Assembly: GCA_947579605.1 (NCBI GenBank) | Contig: OX388325.1 | Coordinates: forward strand, 12,209,572 to 12,273,571 | Length of the DNA stretch: 64,000 nt | Reading direction: 5' to 3' | DNA from: Athripsodes cinereus | Taxonomy: Eukaryota > Arthropoda > Insecta > Trichoptera > Leptoceridae | In this document: piece by piece, positions 24,585 through 36,164 of the stretch | How positions within the stretch are numbered: position 1 is the stretch's first letter | Layout of the letters: every line of letters starts with the position of its first letter | The notes under the pieces: generated by a model | Told to the model about the DNA's origin: nothing | What the model saw: only the letters and a program-made list of their open reading frames with translations | Database searches by the model: none | Made by a program: the position numbers and the translations under genes

Positions 24585-25730
24585 CAGGTCAAATCTCGAT
24601 ATAACGAAGCTCACGGGACCGAACAAAACATTTCGTTATACTGAAAATTCGTTATACCGAATTCATAGAATTATGACACCCAAACATACACAAGTGTACT
24701 CCTGAGTCAAAATAATGGTAACAGGATGTCCGATATTCCAGCTTAAATAATATATAGGTACCTATAGCAGAACAAATACATACTAGACTTTAGCGCGGTA
24801 AATTTTTTGTGCAACATTAATAATTACAACAATAATAATATTATGCTGTCTCACTCCACATCATTAAGATGATAATGGTCTCTTTCCTACTAATGCTGAA
24901 GTATAGAACACCCTTTGTACCTGCTGAGGGTGTCGTGTTCCTATCATAAAAAAATCCTTGTTACTGGACAGAAAACAAATAAAACAGCGATCTTCAAACT
25001 GTGATACATAGATTTATTTAAAAAGTGTATTTATTGCATACATACTCAACATGATGAAATGATTTAAAATAAAATAAAAAATATGTAAATATAAAAAAGT
25101 GTACAAAAACAGCAGAGGATTATTATTTTTTGACAAAAAAAATTGAAATTTTAGTTTGTTTTGAATTTTCTGTAGCGGCTTTAAAAATGTATTCCTCCAA
25201 CTTTGAAATATTTTAAAAAGCATCTTCTATCTCCTCCTAAATGCTTACTTTCTCCTTCAGTGCGAATTGTCATCGTTTTTGCTCCATTTTAATAAAGACA
25301 AAAAACACACAAAAATGATGTAACGTAAAATGTTTTTTAAAAAAAGTTTAAAATCACCGAAATGTAGAACAACCACAAAAGGATGCAGTGCAATTTAAAG
25401 TTTTAGAATCAGCGAAATAAAGATGGGCAATAGACAATAAAACAAAATAAACAAGAGGAACACTTGTAAACCATATGTGATGCAATCACTGACAAACACG
25501 TGTTATGTCACCAGAAGTCAAGAATAAACCAATTTCACAAAAATTTTGAGTTAATTTAGAAGTAAATTCTAAAGCACTCAGACAAAAACTTCGTTATACT
25601 GAGATCGGTCTTCGTTATAATGAATTTTGGTTCAGTACATTTTGTATGGAAATTTCTCGGGGACAAATTATAGATTCGTTATACTGGAAATTTCGTTACT
25701 TCGGTATTCGTTACACCGAGATTTGACCTG
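24585..25730. mobile_element. pogo/Tigger-like non-autonomous DNA transposon
   Basis: The left end CAGGTCAAATCTCGATATAA and the complement of the right end CAGGTCAAATCTCGGTGTAA are terminal inverted repeats, flanked by TA on both sides (Tc1/mariner-type target). Sub-terminal TTCGTTAT(A/T) repeats occur at both ends. No transposase frame remains. Nested within the inverted-terminus element 24403-25986. Confidence 0.75.
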
Positions 25731-25887
25731 TAGTATGTTATTGGATAGCAAAACAAAAGTGGTGGCTAAAACAGTGGTAACAAACAATTGAAATAGAGTA
25801 CCGTTGTGGACGGATTTTAAGAAAAAAATCTCCAGCATTTGCCTTTTAACGATATTGGGGAAACCACGAAAACCCCCTGATGATTCG

Positions 25888-25928
25888 CCAGCCTGATGAT
25901 GAGAGCGGAAGCTCTTGAAAGCCGGCAC
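25888..25928 (+). ncRNA. hammerhead ribozyme-like motif, right arm, probably inactive
   Basis: CTGATGA at 25893, stem II GAGAGC/GCTCTT, GAAA at 25917 and GCCGGC at 25921, but the base after the palindrome is A where the fold needs U16.1, so cleavage should be lost. It is the inverted partner of 24499-24544. Confidence 0.45.
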
Positions 25929-26019
25929 GCGTCTAATAAAAAGGCACCATGGATATACTATAAATAAGTGTTTTATTTTAATTAATTCACTATGTTAGTG
26001 ATTTTTCAAGTGTCCTAAA

Positions 26020-26195
26020 ATGAAGACATTTGACATCTTAAAATCAGCGATGAGGTTTGCCACCCATCTTGAATGTCTTGATTTTAAATTGGCACGGAGA
26101 GGACGGCTTGCATGTTTCTTACGTACATCTGATCTGTTGGCTACCCTACTTGTGGGATATGCCGTGATGGTATAGTAGTAGTAGTAGTGGTAATT
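26020..26195 (+). mobile_element. (TAG)n-tailed short element, longer copy
   Basis: Starts around AAGACATTTGACATCTTAAA, continues through GGCACGGAGAGGACGGCTTG and CTTGTGGGATATGCCGTG, and ends in (TAG)4. Matches 40225-40395 over its whole length. Confidence 0.7.
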
Positions 26196-26241
26196 TCTTT
26201 CATTTAACCACAATTAGATTTACATTTACACATTAGTTTAC

Positions 26242-29200
26242 TTATTTTACAATTCTCCTATCAACTTTGGAACTCCATTTGAACTTTTCTCCGTGTTTCT
26301 TCAACATGTGCTTATTTAAACTAGGACTATGTCTAAACTTAATTTCACATAAAGGACAGGCGTAATTTTGCTCTTTAGTATGCTTCCTGCTATGTGTTTT
26401 AAGTTCGCCACGTGTATAACACATGTGATTACACGATTCACACGGAAAATTACGCACACCAGTATGTCGTTTAATATGCACATCTAACGCGCCTTTACTA
26501 TGACAACTAAACTCGCAAAACGTACATTTATACTTACGTTCTTTATTTTTATCATGAACACGAAGATGGAGAATTAAACACGATTGTGTAACGAAAGAAT
26601 GTCCGCAGTATTCGCAACTGTATCGTTTTATCTGTAAATGCCTATTCATATGATCGTTTAAAGTTTTTTGTGTTTTCATAGCTTTATTACAAATTGTGCA
26701 AACGAAGTTGAATTCATTGACGTGTACTTTGTGATGATTTTTAAAGATTCCGTAATGTTTAAACTGCCTTCCGCATTCCTGGCACGTGTAATAAGTTTTA
26801 TCGCTGTGGGTTTTCCTGTGCGTGTACAAACTAGCGTGTTGAGCAAAGCTTTTAGGACACTGGTCGCATTGAAACGGCTTTTCACCCGTGTGTATTGACA
26901 TGTGATATTGTAATGTTTGTCTACGTCGACACTTGTAGTCGCATTCAGGGCAGTGGAAGCGTCTTTCAGCACCATAACCTGAAAAATTAATCAAGAGTTG
27001 GAGATCAAATCTTCGCCGGGAATTCTCAAGTAATAATTCAATTTCAAAACAATATATTATTCAAAGATGGGCAAAAACATAACATAACATGTATAGACAA
27101 TTCACACAGACCGAGCTAGTCCCAAACTCAGATATGAATCTTGTGTTATGGGTACTAACACGACGATACACATATATACAATGCACTGAACACATATACA
27201 TGTAACACCCAGACCCAGGACAATTTGAAAAAGGTCATTCTTCATTTTGCCCTGGCCGGGAATCGAACCCAGGATCTAGTGACTCAAAGGCAAGTGCGTT
27301 AGCCTCCGCGTCACACCGGTCGTCATAAATGAAGAATCTGCCAAACAAAAATAGTATAAAAAATATAATTATGGTGAATTGGCATTGCAGTGAGCAGCTG
27401 CCCCCATTCAAAAGTCAGACTGAACATAGGCTAAATAAATTGGCATCTTGGCATACCTGGAAGCTGATAAAGGCCCCAGAACTCAAAAAGAGAGGTAAAG
27501 ACTAGAAAAAAGGTGATATTTATAAAAAAACTTGAGCAATGTTTCAAATTCTATAACTAATTTGACGAATTTAATTAATGGGTTATTTAATTTTAATTTT
27601 GTTAATAATTATCTGAATAATCATTACTTTGTAGTAATTTATTCACAATTCATACATAACTATTTTATTTTGATGTTTTTTTTGTTATGTAATTGCATTT
27701 TATTGCTATTTCTGAACTTTTGATTATTTCATTTGAATTGTCTATATTCCGATTAGTTTATTCGCGCCCTTGAGATGGTCACGGATCATTAAACGGCGCC
27801 AAATACAAATTATCTTTATTATTATTATTTATTACTTATTATTTTGAAATACTTGATGTAGGTATATATTACTTAGAAAAGAAGAAAAATAAAATTTAAT
27901 CTTCAATTCTGTTTTTTTTTAATTGTACTTGTTTGATTGTAGGAAATTCTTTTTGTTTCCGTTAATAATTCATTATTTTTTAATCCTTGACTAGTGTGTA
28001 TGTGAATTTGTGTTGTGTATATTTTTGTACTCTGTCTAATATTTCAACACGTAAAAGGATCACGCTGTATGCAACTGTACAAAAAATGATTTTTTAATTA
28101 CATTTTCTTTGTTCCTTAGGGTGCAAACACAAAGAAAGCAGGTTACCTGTGCCGATCGGTGCAGGTAGGCGTCTGCAAAGTAAATCGCCGATCGGCGTTC
28201 CTGCTTTTACTATGTGCGTGTTCATTGAAATGCATGTAACCATTCTATTGCTCCGATCGGCACCGGTAGACGCAGGCATCGGAAAGCAGGTAACCTGCTT
28301 TCTTTGTGTTTACCCTTACACCAAATTTTAAATATAGGATGCATAAAAATAAGTTATTTTCCCAACTCCCTGTACCAAATTGTGACAACTCAAAATAAAC
28401 AAAAGGGTCCAAGTTAAGTAAACAGAGAGTTGAAAAAATGAGTTTGCTGAGCTTATTTGGAACAATCGAATCATTCCAAGTTGCTGCCCCTCCCTTCCCC
28501 CCTTGAAAATATTCTGGGTACACCCTCCATACCCATTATTTTCTTTTATTTATTTATTTAAAAAAATGGGCAACATACAATAAAATTTTACAAAATATAA
28601 CATAATAACCATTAAACATATTTCTTGTACTTGATCATCTTGTACCATCTTTGAGTTCATTATTGCCAGTACAGTACAAACACAGAAAGAAAAAAAGAAA
28701 ACAAAAACAAAAACTAAACAAACATTTCATTCCTGTCTAATGTGGCTCCTAAAAAGGCTCCTGGACATACAGAATATGTCCACGGACCTCACCTTCTCCA
28801 AATTGTTTATGTGGTAACGCATCGATGTAGTGGTGAGTTCTGAGCAGCATTAGTACTTTTTTTACTTAAAAAGAAAGTCGAGGTGTGTCTCGTTCGTCTA
28901 TTTGGTATGTTAAAGGTAATTTTTGCTAAAAGGTCTGTACAGTCAATATTTGAGTTTATTAAATCGTAAAGGTACAAAAGGTCTGAATTTCTACGTCTTG
29001 TATGTAATGTCTGTAATTCGTTTTTGTAGTTGTTGCCAAATTTGTAGTTCATATGTCTCATTATAATCATAGAAATGTTTAATTGTGTTAATATTGTATT
29101 GTAAAAAGGTGTAAATAAATAAATGTGACTATACCTGTAACGGGGCCAATCTCTGGTTTTTTTGGTCTTATGGGTCTATCCTCGCCATGCATAACTTTTA

Positions 29201-29936
29201 AATGTTTAGCCAATATATATTTAGTCTTAACACTTTTATTACATATCTCACAAATATATCTATGTTCATCTCCTTCTATGAACTCTCCAACATTCTCTTC
29301 ATTATTTAAATTTGAATCTGAAGATTCTATTTTCAAATTAGCTAATATAATATCTTCATCATCAATTCTGTGTTTATTTTGTTTATTATTGAGATCAGTG
29401 TTGCCACCGCTTTCACTGTTTTGTTTCCGTTTCTTTTTTGTTTTTTTCACAGCAATGACGACAGGTTCTGACATTTCTAAAGATGTATCGAAAAAATCGT
29501 CGCAATCAATATTTTTTTCTTGTTTAATTTTGCAATCATCAATGATATCTTTCGTTCCTTTTTCATTAATTATCTTTAAGTTTTCTGTAGTGTCGCTTAT
29601 TAATACTTTTCTGAGCAACATATCAGCTTGCTGACACTTGATTCTAAATAAATGTGCTATGTCTAAATTGTAATGACAAGGTCCACATATTAGTTTAGGC
29701 AGATTGTCTTCCTTATGAACTATTACACGACCACACATCATGAGTTTTTCACAAACTCCAACAGCAGCAAATTCATCAGATGAAGGTGTCACCTTGCACT
29801 CACCATCTTCAGTCACATCCTCGTTAAATAAAGGTGTTACACTGCATGGGTCTTCACACAGACATACTCTGCAAAGATTCTGTATTTTACTGGGATCTTT
29901 GCAAAATAGCTCAAATAACTCTTCCTCCGACTTCAT
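26242..29936 (-). CDS. ZAD + nine-finger C2H2 transcription factor, two exons
   Basis: Exon 1 is 29936-29135 and exon 2 is 26978-26242; the donor is ACAG|GTATAG and the acceptor TTTTTCAG|GT, joining as VTG-YGAERRF in phase 1 (512 residues). I start at the ATG 29936 (MKSEEELFELF); an upstream in-frame extension lacks ATG. Residues 22/25 and 84/87 (LCRVC, ICGPC) are the four ZAD zinc ligands; ZAD domains dimerise insect zinc-finger factors. An acidic linker with KKTKKKRKQ (nuclear-signal-like) leads to finger 1 (YICEICNKSVK) and eight more in exon 2. The C-terminus ends in a conserved EKFKWSSKVDRRIVK tail shared by the two next genes on this strand. The 2.16-kb intron holds a SINE, a Harbinger-like MITE and LINE debris. 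Target genes cannot be read from sequence. Confidence 0.9.
27075..27330 (-). mobile_element. tRNA-derived SINE, family 1
   Basis: On the minus strand a tRNA-like head carries an A-box-like GTGTGACGCGGAGGCTAACG region and the B box GGTTCGATTCCC, followed by the body ATTGTCCTGGGTCTGGGTGT through GTGTGAATTGTCTATACATG and a short ATGTT tail. The body recurs 5'-truncated at 36421-36575. Confidence 0.75.
27331..28118. other. intron stretch without recognised features
   Basis: AT-rich part of the intron of the first ZAD gene; long T-rich frames are compositional. Confidence 0.3.
28119..28315. mobile_element. PIF/Harbinger-like MITE, 197 bp
   Basis: Terminal inverted repeats GGGTGCAAACACAAAGAAAG (left) and GGGTAAACACAAAGAAAG (complement of right), continuing to the palindromic AGCAGGTTACCTG. 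Flanked on both sides by TTA (28116-28118, 28316-28318), the three-base target typical of PIF/Harbinger. GC-rich interior with repeated CCGATCGGC/GCCGATCGG motifs in both orientations. Confidence 0.75.
28560..29090 (-). pseudogene. LINE C-terminal fragment in ZAD-gene intron
   Basis: The minus-strand frame at 29070-28807 reads YKFGNNYKNELQTLHTRRRN, SDLLYLYDLINSNIDCTDL, FNIPNRRTRHTSTFF, a pattern of Jockey/R1-like RT C-termini (RRRxSDLxxLYxLINxxID). It sits within 50 bp of the splice donor of the first ZAD gene. Confidence 0.65.
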
Positions 29937-31957
29937 ACTGACGCCTGATTGTCTAGACACAAATAAGCACTTGAATCAATCGATAAATCTTCATCTATCA
30001 AATATCATTCACAAAAATTCTCAACGAAATACATGTTGAGATTTTACGCTTCTCCAACAATTTCGATATTTAGCCATAAAATCTGTATGTTATATTAATT
30101 TCAAACGCTTATATATTATAAATTGTCACATATTTGATTGATGCGATTAATTAAATGTGTGTGCAATGTATGAATATCTTTAAGAATTAATCATAATAAA
30201 TTGTGCATCTACGACCCACCCCCAACAAAAAAATTTTGACAGGCAACAGAATGTTTGACATCTAGAGAATCATAGACAAAACTGTAAACATAAATAAAAT
30301 ATCGTAACTAGATGAAAAAAATATATTTTCCACTTTTATGTCGTTTATAGGTATATAACACAAATCACTCGTTACGGGTGGATTGCCGGTAATAATAAAA
30401 AAAAAAATATAGGTATATAACAGTTTCTCATATAGCGTAACACAACACACTTGGGGTAACCACCGTAGAGATAGGACCTTCTTAATAATAAATTATGATT
30501 GCTCTCTATTCAAATGCGGAGTAAATCTACACATTTAATAAATGCTCAAGCTATTTGATCCTCAAATGATTACTCATATATGTTTCTAAATACTTGAATG
30601 AATTTTTCGGTTGTTTTTCTGCAAGTTTTGAAATATAATGAAAGCAGGCTTGAATTTAACTGTACCTGAGTGCCATTTAGTCTTAAGTACTCAAATGCCA
30701 TTTTCAAATTCAATTTTTTAATCAAAAAAATCTCAACATTTTGCTAGTAATAAGCTGTATATAAAGCTTATTACATGGACCCTAAGCATTTCTGTACTTA
30801 AAGACTCACGCTTGTTGAGTTATTTCCGCTTTTTTCGTAACTTTGCCATTTTTCTCAAAAATGCACTTGAGTCCTAATGGCTCTCATGTACAGTTATTTA
30901 AATACAAATGTACATAATATATACTTATTTATTTATGCCTCTCATTCTGGATGTCTTTATTTTTTTATTGGGAAAGGATTATTGAATCGTGGTCTGCAAA
31001 AACCACACATGTCGCATTTTTTTATTTTATTGCAAAAAATGTTCCTAATGTGCGGTATCTATGTTATTCTGTAAAAGCCATACAACTACCATAGTTCGAT
31101 AAATAAATACGTGATTTTCGCATGGTCTGTAACACAACACAAGTACAATAAGTGTATATTGTTTGGCATGGTCTGTAAAAACAACACAAGTACAATAAGT
31201 GTATATTGTTTGGCATGGTCTGTAAAAACAACACAAGTACAATAAGTGTATATTGTTTGGCATGGTCTGTAAAAACAACACATGTTCAAGACCCTTAATG
31301 TTCTCTGCTACTCGTCTGACTAAAATATTATATGTAGATAAACTGTATTACTATTTATCAAGTTATTCAACCAATAAATTACATTTGTATAAATTTAATA
31401 TTGAAATATTCTACCTAAATCGTGAAATAAAACAGCAATTTTTTTATTTTTTGTAGATATATTTTTTATAAAAATTACATATCTTTATAAATTGATATTT
31501 CATAAAACAAAATCAGATGTTAGATGGTATGAACATGTGACAAATGATAATAATTATGATTCGGTGCAGAGTGCAGCTGTACCATAGCACTTAGTAAATA
31601 TATCTAGTAGTCTCTGTATCCACTGATTGAATACAGTAAAAGTTCTGATTATTGAGAATGTCCAATGATAGTTAGACAAAATGAGACCCGTCCTTTCGTT
31701 CACAGCATTTCCAAAAATCTGGATATCCCTCTTTCACAATACACCGTTCCTTTGACAACATCAGTGACACCAGACCATCAGGAATCTCATGTGAAGAGGT
31801 GATTCAATTAGTGTAAAGATGCTCTCAATGGAGGAGGTTTATTTCTGCCCTGTGCTCTGGATAGAAACATTAAAGGACGATTGAATGGAATTATGATCCT
31901 AATTAGAACATCACGTGTTACCATAGTAAAAAATATGTTATGGATTAAATTAATAAG
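29937..31957. other. intergenic region between ZAD genes 1 and 2
   Basis: No gene. It should hold the promoter of the gene that starts at 29936. It contains a 47-bp tandem repeat (31121-31283), and near 31780-31860 a GAGGAGGTTTATTTCTGCCCTGTGCTC block that also occurs near 59360 and 59660, i.e. a dispersed LINE-type tail. Confidence 0.4.
31121..31283. repeat. 47-bp tandem repeat, 3.5 copies
   Basis: CATGGTCTGTAA starts at 31121, 31167, 31214 and 31261; the unit continues ACAACACAAGTACAATAAGT. Frames seen across it on the minus strand are repeat artefacts. Confidence 0.9.
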
Positions 31958-33490
31958 TTATTTGACTACTCTTCGATCCACAGTATCGCTCCATTTGAAT
32001 TTCTCTCCGTGCTTTTTCAACATATGACTGTTAACACTGGTGCTTTGGCGAAATTTCATATCACAAATCGGGCAAGCGTAATTCTGTTCTTTAGTATGCT
32101 TTCTAATATGAAACTTCAACGTACCGCGAGTAAAACAAGTATAGTTACAATATTCACAATGAAAATTACGTTCACCTGTATGACGCTTGATGTGAACATC
32201 CAGTGTACCTTTCGAATAAGAACTGTACGAACAAAATGTACATTTGTGTTTGCGTTCATCGTTATGAACACGTAAATGTTGAAGTAAATCAACTTTCGTT
32301 ACAAAAGCTAAACCACAAAATTCACAACTGAACTTTTTAATTTGTAAATGCCTATTGATATGCTCATTCAAAGTCTTTTGTGATTTTAATCCTTTGTTAC
32401 AAATATGACAAACAAAATTTAATTCCGAGTTGTGCACATTTTTATGTTTATTAAACGAATCCTTGTGTTTGAATTGTTTCCCACATTCGGCGCACGTGAA
32501 ATAAGTTTTATCACTATGGGACTTTTTATGCGCGTATAATCGCCCATGTTGCGTAAAGGTTTGAGGACATTCATCACATTTAAAAGGTCTAGCGCCTGTG
32601 TGAGTTGCCATGTGATATTGTAAACCTTGTCTACGGCGACATTTATAATCGCATTCGGGACAATGGAATCTTTTTTCATCTCCTTTGCCCGTCACTAACC
32701 ATTCTTCCTTCTCTTTAGTCGCAACTTTTCTATTCTCTCCATGAAATGTTTTCATATGTTTTATAAAAACATATTTTGTAGACAAAGCTTTGTTGCACAA
32801 TTCACACATATACTTATCATCATTTTTTATGTTCAAATCAATACAAAATTTTACATCACATGTAGTCTTATCATCATCTAAACAAATGTTAAATTTGTCT
32901 CCAGTTCCGTCAACTGCGTTTGATTTTAATAATTTTCTTTTTCGTTTCTTTTTGACAATATTTGGCACATCACATTCGATGAGTTCGCCATCATTAAAAA
33001 TTAAATCATTATCTGATTCTATACATTCTTTTTTAATTTCTTCAATAGAATCATCAATCGTAGACAATAATTTATTATTCTTTTCTATAGCAATTATTGG
33101 CTCATTATCGAAATGTCTTTCTTGTTCTTCCTTTATGAAATTGGACATACTATCTAATACTTTTCTAAGCAACATATCTGCTCGCTGACACTTGATTCTA
33201 AATAAATGTGCAATGTCTAAATCATATTGACAAGGTCTACAAATAAGTTTAGGCAGTTTGTCTTCACTATAAACTTTTACATGACCACACATCATAAGTT
33301 TTTCACAAACTCCAACAGCAGTAAATTCATCAGATGAAGGTGTCACCTTGCACTCACCATCATCAGTCACATTCTCATTAAATAAAGGTGTTGCATTGCA
33401 CGGATCTTCACACAGACATATTCGGCAAAGATTTTGTATCTTACTGGGATCTCTAGACAACAAATCAAACAATTCGTCTTCAGTTCTCAT
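31958..33490 (-). CDS. ZAD + nine-finger C2H2 transcription factor, single exon
   Basis: A 510-residue protein from ATG 33490 (MRTEDELFDLLSRDPSKIQ). ZAD ligands are Cys22/25 and Cys84/87; the ZAD is nearly the same as in the gene at 26242-29936, including the KVTPSSDEF insert. An acidic linker with KKKRKRKLLKS (nuclear-signal-like) precedes finger 1 (YMCELCNKALS) and eight C-terminal fingers, ending KFKWSDTVDRRVVK. Finger order and spacing match its two neighbours, so the three arose by tandem duplication. The VTG-KGDEKRF junction is continuous here, where the first paralogue has an intron. Expected to be a nuclear DNA-binding regulator; targets unknown. Confidence 0.93.
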   Translation of the reverse strand: MRTEDELFDLLSRDPSKIQNLCRICLCEDPCNATPLFNENVTDDGECKVTPSSDEFTAVGVCEKLMMCGHVKVYSEDKLPKLICRPCQYDLDIAHLFRIKCQRADMLLRKVLDSMSNFIKEEQERHFDNEPIIAIEKNNKLLSTIDDSIEEIKKECIESDNDLIFNDGELIECDVPNIVKKKRKRKLLKSNAVDGTGDKFNICLDDDKTTCDVKFCIDLNIKNDDKYMCELCNKALSTKYVFIKHMKTFHGENRKVATKEKEEWLVTGKGDEKRFHCPECDYKCRRRQGLQYHMATHTGARPFKCDECPQTFTQHGRLYAHKKSHSDKTYFTCAECGKQFKHKDSFNKHKNVHNSELNFVCHICNKGLKSQKTLNEHINRHLQIKKFSCEFCGLAFVTKVDLLQHLRVHNDERKHKCTFCSYSSYSKGTLDVHIKRHTGERNFHCEYCNYTCFTRGTLKFHIRKHTKEQNYACPICDMKFRQSTSVNSHMLKKHGEKFKWSDTVDRRVVK

Positions 33491-33861
33491 GTTGACAAAT
33501 TAAATTAACATAAACTAGCCCAATTTCACACTGAAATCTTCAAAACAACACTCTTTACTGCACTCGTGATGTGTAAATTTGTTCAAAAACTGTTTAAAAA
33601 TTAAATTTATCAGACGAATCACAAAATATGATTATAAATTTATATGTTTACACCCCACGCAATACCACAAGGTCAAATTTATTTTGACATTGAAATGACA
33701 GTTGCCTTGACAACATAATAACCCGCCATTGTTTGTGTGATGCTTAAAGCCCGGCTTACACTATTAAGAACACTTGTAAGTGTAAAACACTATACAGGAC
33801 AGAAACCAACCTCCTCCATTCAGAGCGTCTTTGCGCCAAATGCGTCACCTCTTTCCAGCAT

Positions 33862-34133
33862 TGCCAGACGTACGGTAATTACCGTATTTGTACGGTAATT
33901 TCATTCCCCGTACGGTAATAATTTTAACAAATTGCCGTGCGAATAACATATTGACATAAACAATCATCGGTACAAATACCCGTTACATTGTAAAAAAAGG
34001 TACTGTGTGAGAAAATATTCATTAAGAAAACCGAGGAGTTTTTGAAATATTCCAAATTCCTATACCATTTCAAAAAATTGGCGACGGGGGGGGGGAGTAG
34101 AAATACCCGTTACTTTTTGAAAAGGTACTGTTG
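33862..34133 (+). repeat. G-run repeat unit, copy 3
   Basis: The block AAGAAAACCGAGGAGTTTTT, TATACCATTTCAAAAAATTG, GCGAC, G-run, GTAGAAAT is present, preceded by several GTACGGTAAT copies. Lies in the promoter-side region of the ZAD gene 31958-33490. Confidence 0.5.
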
Positions 34134-34545
34134 TATTTCCGATGTGTATGGTATTTTTTTCACCGAAGTAAGGTAATTTTGGCAACACAATCTGGAAACC
34201 CTGCCTCTTTCTGACATTAGTCATAGCATTACCTATATAATGTTTAAGTTCCCACATGGTTCCCAGTTCCCACACGTCCAACAGGCACGGGCAAGCCAGA
34301 AGCAACCTCTCCAGGGGTTATAATGACTACTATCAGTTAGGAGAGAAATAAAAAGACATGTCTTTTTTGTATACTGTACTATTTAATTACAAAATAAAAT
34401 CAGTTGAAAATATTCAAATAAATGCGTACCAATTAATATACAGAATAAAAACAATATTCAATGAATTACTTTTTTCACAGATCAAATATTAGTATCTTAA
34501 ATGATATTTTATTAAATCATTCATTACTCTGCTGTGTATAATACA

Positions 34546-34990
34546 TAAGAGATGCAACAAATAGTATATTTGCCTAATACCGAATATTTTGCAAGATCAT
34601 GTGCCCAATAACCAAATATTCGGCAAAACAATGGCGAGAGTGTGCGGTAATCCCGACTGTGCATCTTCATGTAGGTACATCATAGACATACGTACTAGAC
34701 TTGCAGCGCGCTAAATTTTTGTGTTCCAACATTAAATAACAATAATAATTTTATGTTGTTTCACTCCATATCAAATTAAATTAACTAATTAGATATTTGA
34801 GGATTAATAATTATGTATCTGCAGCTGACAATGAAAAAGCAACAATCTACTAGTTCCTTCCAGTTTTACATTTAAACTATTCAGCAGAATACCGAATAAT
34901 AGACTAAATATTGGTATTTGGCCGAATAGTAAAAATGTTGCCGAACAGGCAGAATACCGAATAGTTGCCGAATATTCATTGCATCTCTAG
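34546..34990. mobile_element. hAT-like MITE (AGAGATGCAA ends)
   Basis: The left end AAGAGATGCAACAAATA and the right end ATTGCATCTCTAG are inverted; inside, CCGAATATT-type motifs recur in both directions, typical of hAT MITEs whose ends read TAGAGATGCA. A related end occurs near 44885-44905. Confidence 0.55.
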
Positions 34991-35008
34991 TATCTATGTA
35001 TACATATA

Positions 35009-35095
35009 TATGTTACGATAGGTTTCTGGGTAATCTACCACTAGGCATGGCAATGACACACAACTAGTAGTTACCCAGAAACCTATCATAACATA
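35009..35095. repeat. short inverted repeat (25-bp arms)
   Basis: Arms 35009-35033 and 35071-35095 (core GATAGGTTTCTGGGTAA and its complement) differ by one base and enclose a 37-nt loop. Confidence 0.8.
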
Positions 35096-35265
35096 TGGTT
35101 CACTCCAAGAAAAAATCTAATAAAAGCATAGATTACATAATTATATATATATTTTTTTTCTCTGACACCATCAATTGTTTCAGGTTGACAATCAACAATA
35201 AATCAAACACAATCATAAATATGAAAATAGTCCAAACCTGGGAAACATACACAAGTTTAAATGTA

Positions 35266-35545
35266 CAGTAAAATCTTCGATATAACAGACGAATTGGAGG
35301 GAGGGTGTGTGCATTAAAGATGAAAGTCTGTAATATAAAATTTGTGTTAAAAATCTTTTTTTTTTTAAAAACTTTATGTATCCAAATATAAATAAAAAAT
35401 ATAAAACACAAATAAAATTCTAACTAATTGTCTCCGGACACTCGTGGTGAAGTGTGACTCGTTTACTTTCAGTTTAATTCTACCAAAAAGGAATGAAATA
35501 GTATCAGGACGTTAAATAGAGGACCGTTATATTGAAGTTTTACTA
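35266..35545. mobile_element. Tc1/pogo-like MITE, 280 bp
   Basis: Left end CAGTAAAATCTTCGATATAA; complement of right end TAGTAAAACTTCAATATAA; TA on both flanks. Non-coding. Confidence 0.55.
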
Positions 35546-36164
35546 TATCAAGATTCTGAAAATGGTTTGAACGTTATAATAAATCAAACCAACATTTTGT
35601 AAACTTTTTGAGTTATGCCTGAAAAATGGTCTCTCAAATGAAAAACAAGGGAGAAAAGAACACCAAGTATGTTTATTGCATGAAACATTAATTTGTTGGT
35701 TACTATGGACAAGGACTTACTTAAGTTTTTACTATCAACACAATTATTATTATATAAATGATGAATATTGAGATTTATTATACAAATAACTTAAAAATAC
35801 AATACAGAGATTCTTCAATGAGTATTATAGAGTCAGTAAGCAGTATTTATAATCTGACGATGATAACTAAGAGTTCATGAAACCAATCATCTGGTACATA
35901 CATAGAACAAGTGTCCATAAAGCAATATGACATTTTGTGATTGATAACAAAATTTCCCCAAAATCGATCCAGCCGTTTCGGAGGAGTATGATAACAAACA
36001 CCGTGACACGAGAATTTTATATATTAGATTTACATTATGTGATCAGTCGATGGAAGGTAAAATGTATGTTTTATATAGATAAATACAAACTGAAACAAAG
36101 TAAAGAATATTTGAAACAGAAATCCTAACATAATTAACATTGACTCTTTATCGAAAAATAAAAC

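Larger units (their letters stand above)
24403..25986. mobile_element. Penelope-like inverted-terminus element (relic)
   Basis: The left arm (about 24445-24556) and the right arm (about 25879-25986) are long inverted repeats; the outer edges read AATTAATTAAAATAAAACACT and its complement. CACTATGTTAGTGA occurs at both edges (about 24389-24402 and 25987-26000) and fits a 14-bp target duplication. Each arm carries a hammerhead-like motif (CTGATGA, stem, GAAA, GCCGGC), as in the terminal repeats of Penelope-like retroelements. A pogo-like element is nested inside. No RT or GIY-YIG frame is recognisable. The superfamily is inferred from the ribozyme-like termini. Confidence 0.55.

Noticed and set aside
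27230..27310. A functional tRNA gene on the minus strand
   Set aside because: The head is joined to a SINE body that recurs without the head at 36421-36575.
29125..29634. 169-codon plus-strand frame
   Set aside because: Antisense to exon 1 of the ZAD gene, whose reading is strongly supported by ZAD cysteines and homology to two neighbours.
29937..29960. Start of the first ZAD gene at 29960
   Set aside because: That codon is GTG; the ATG at 29936 aligns with the starts of both paralogues.
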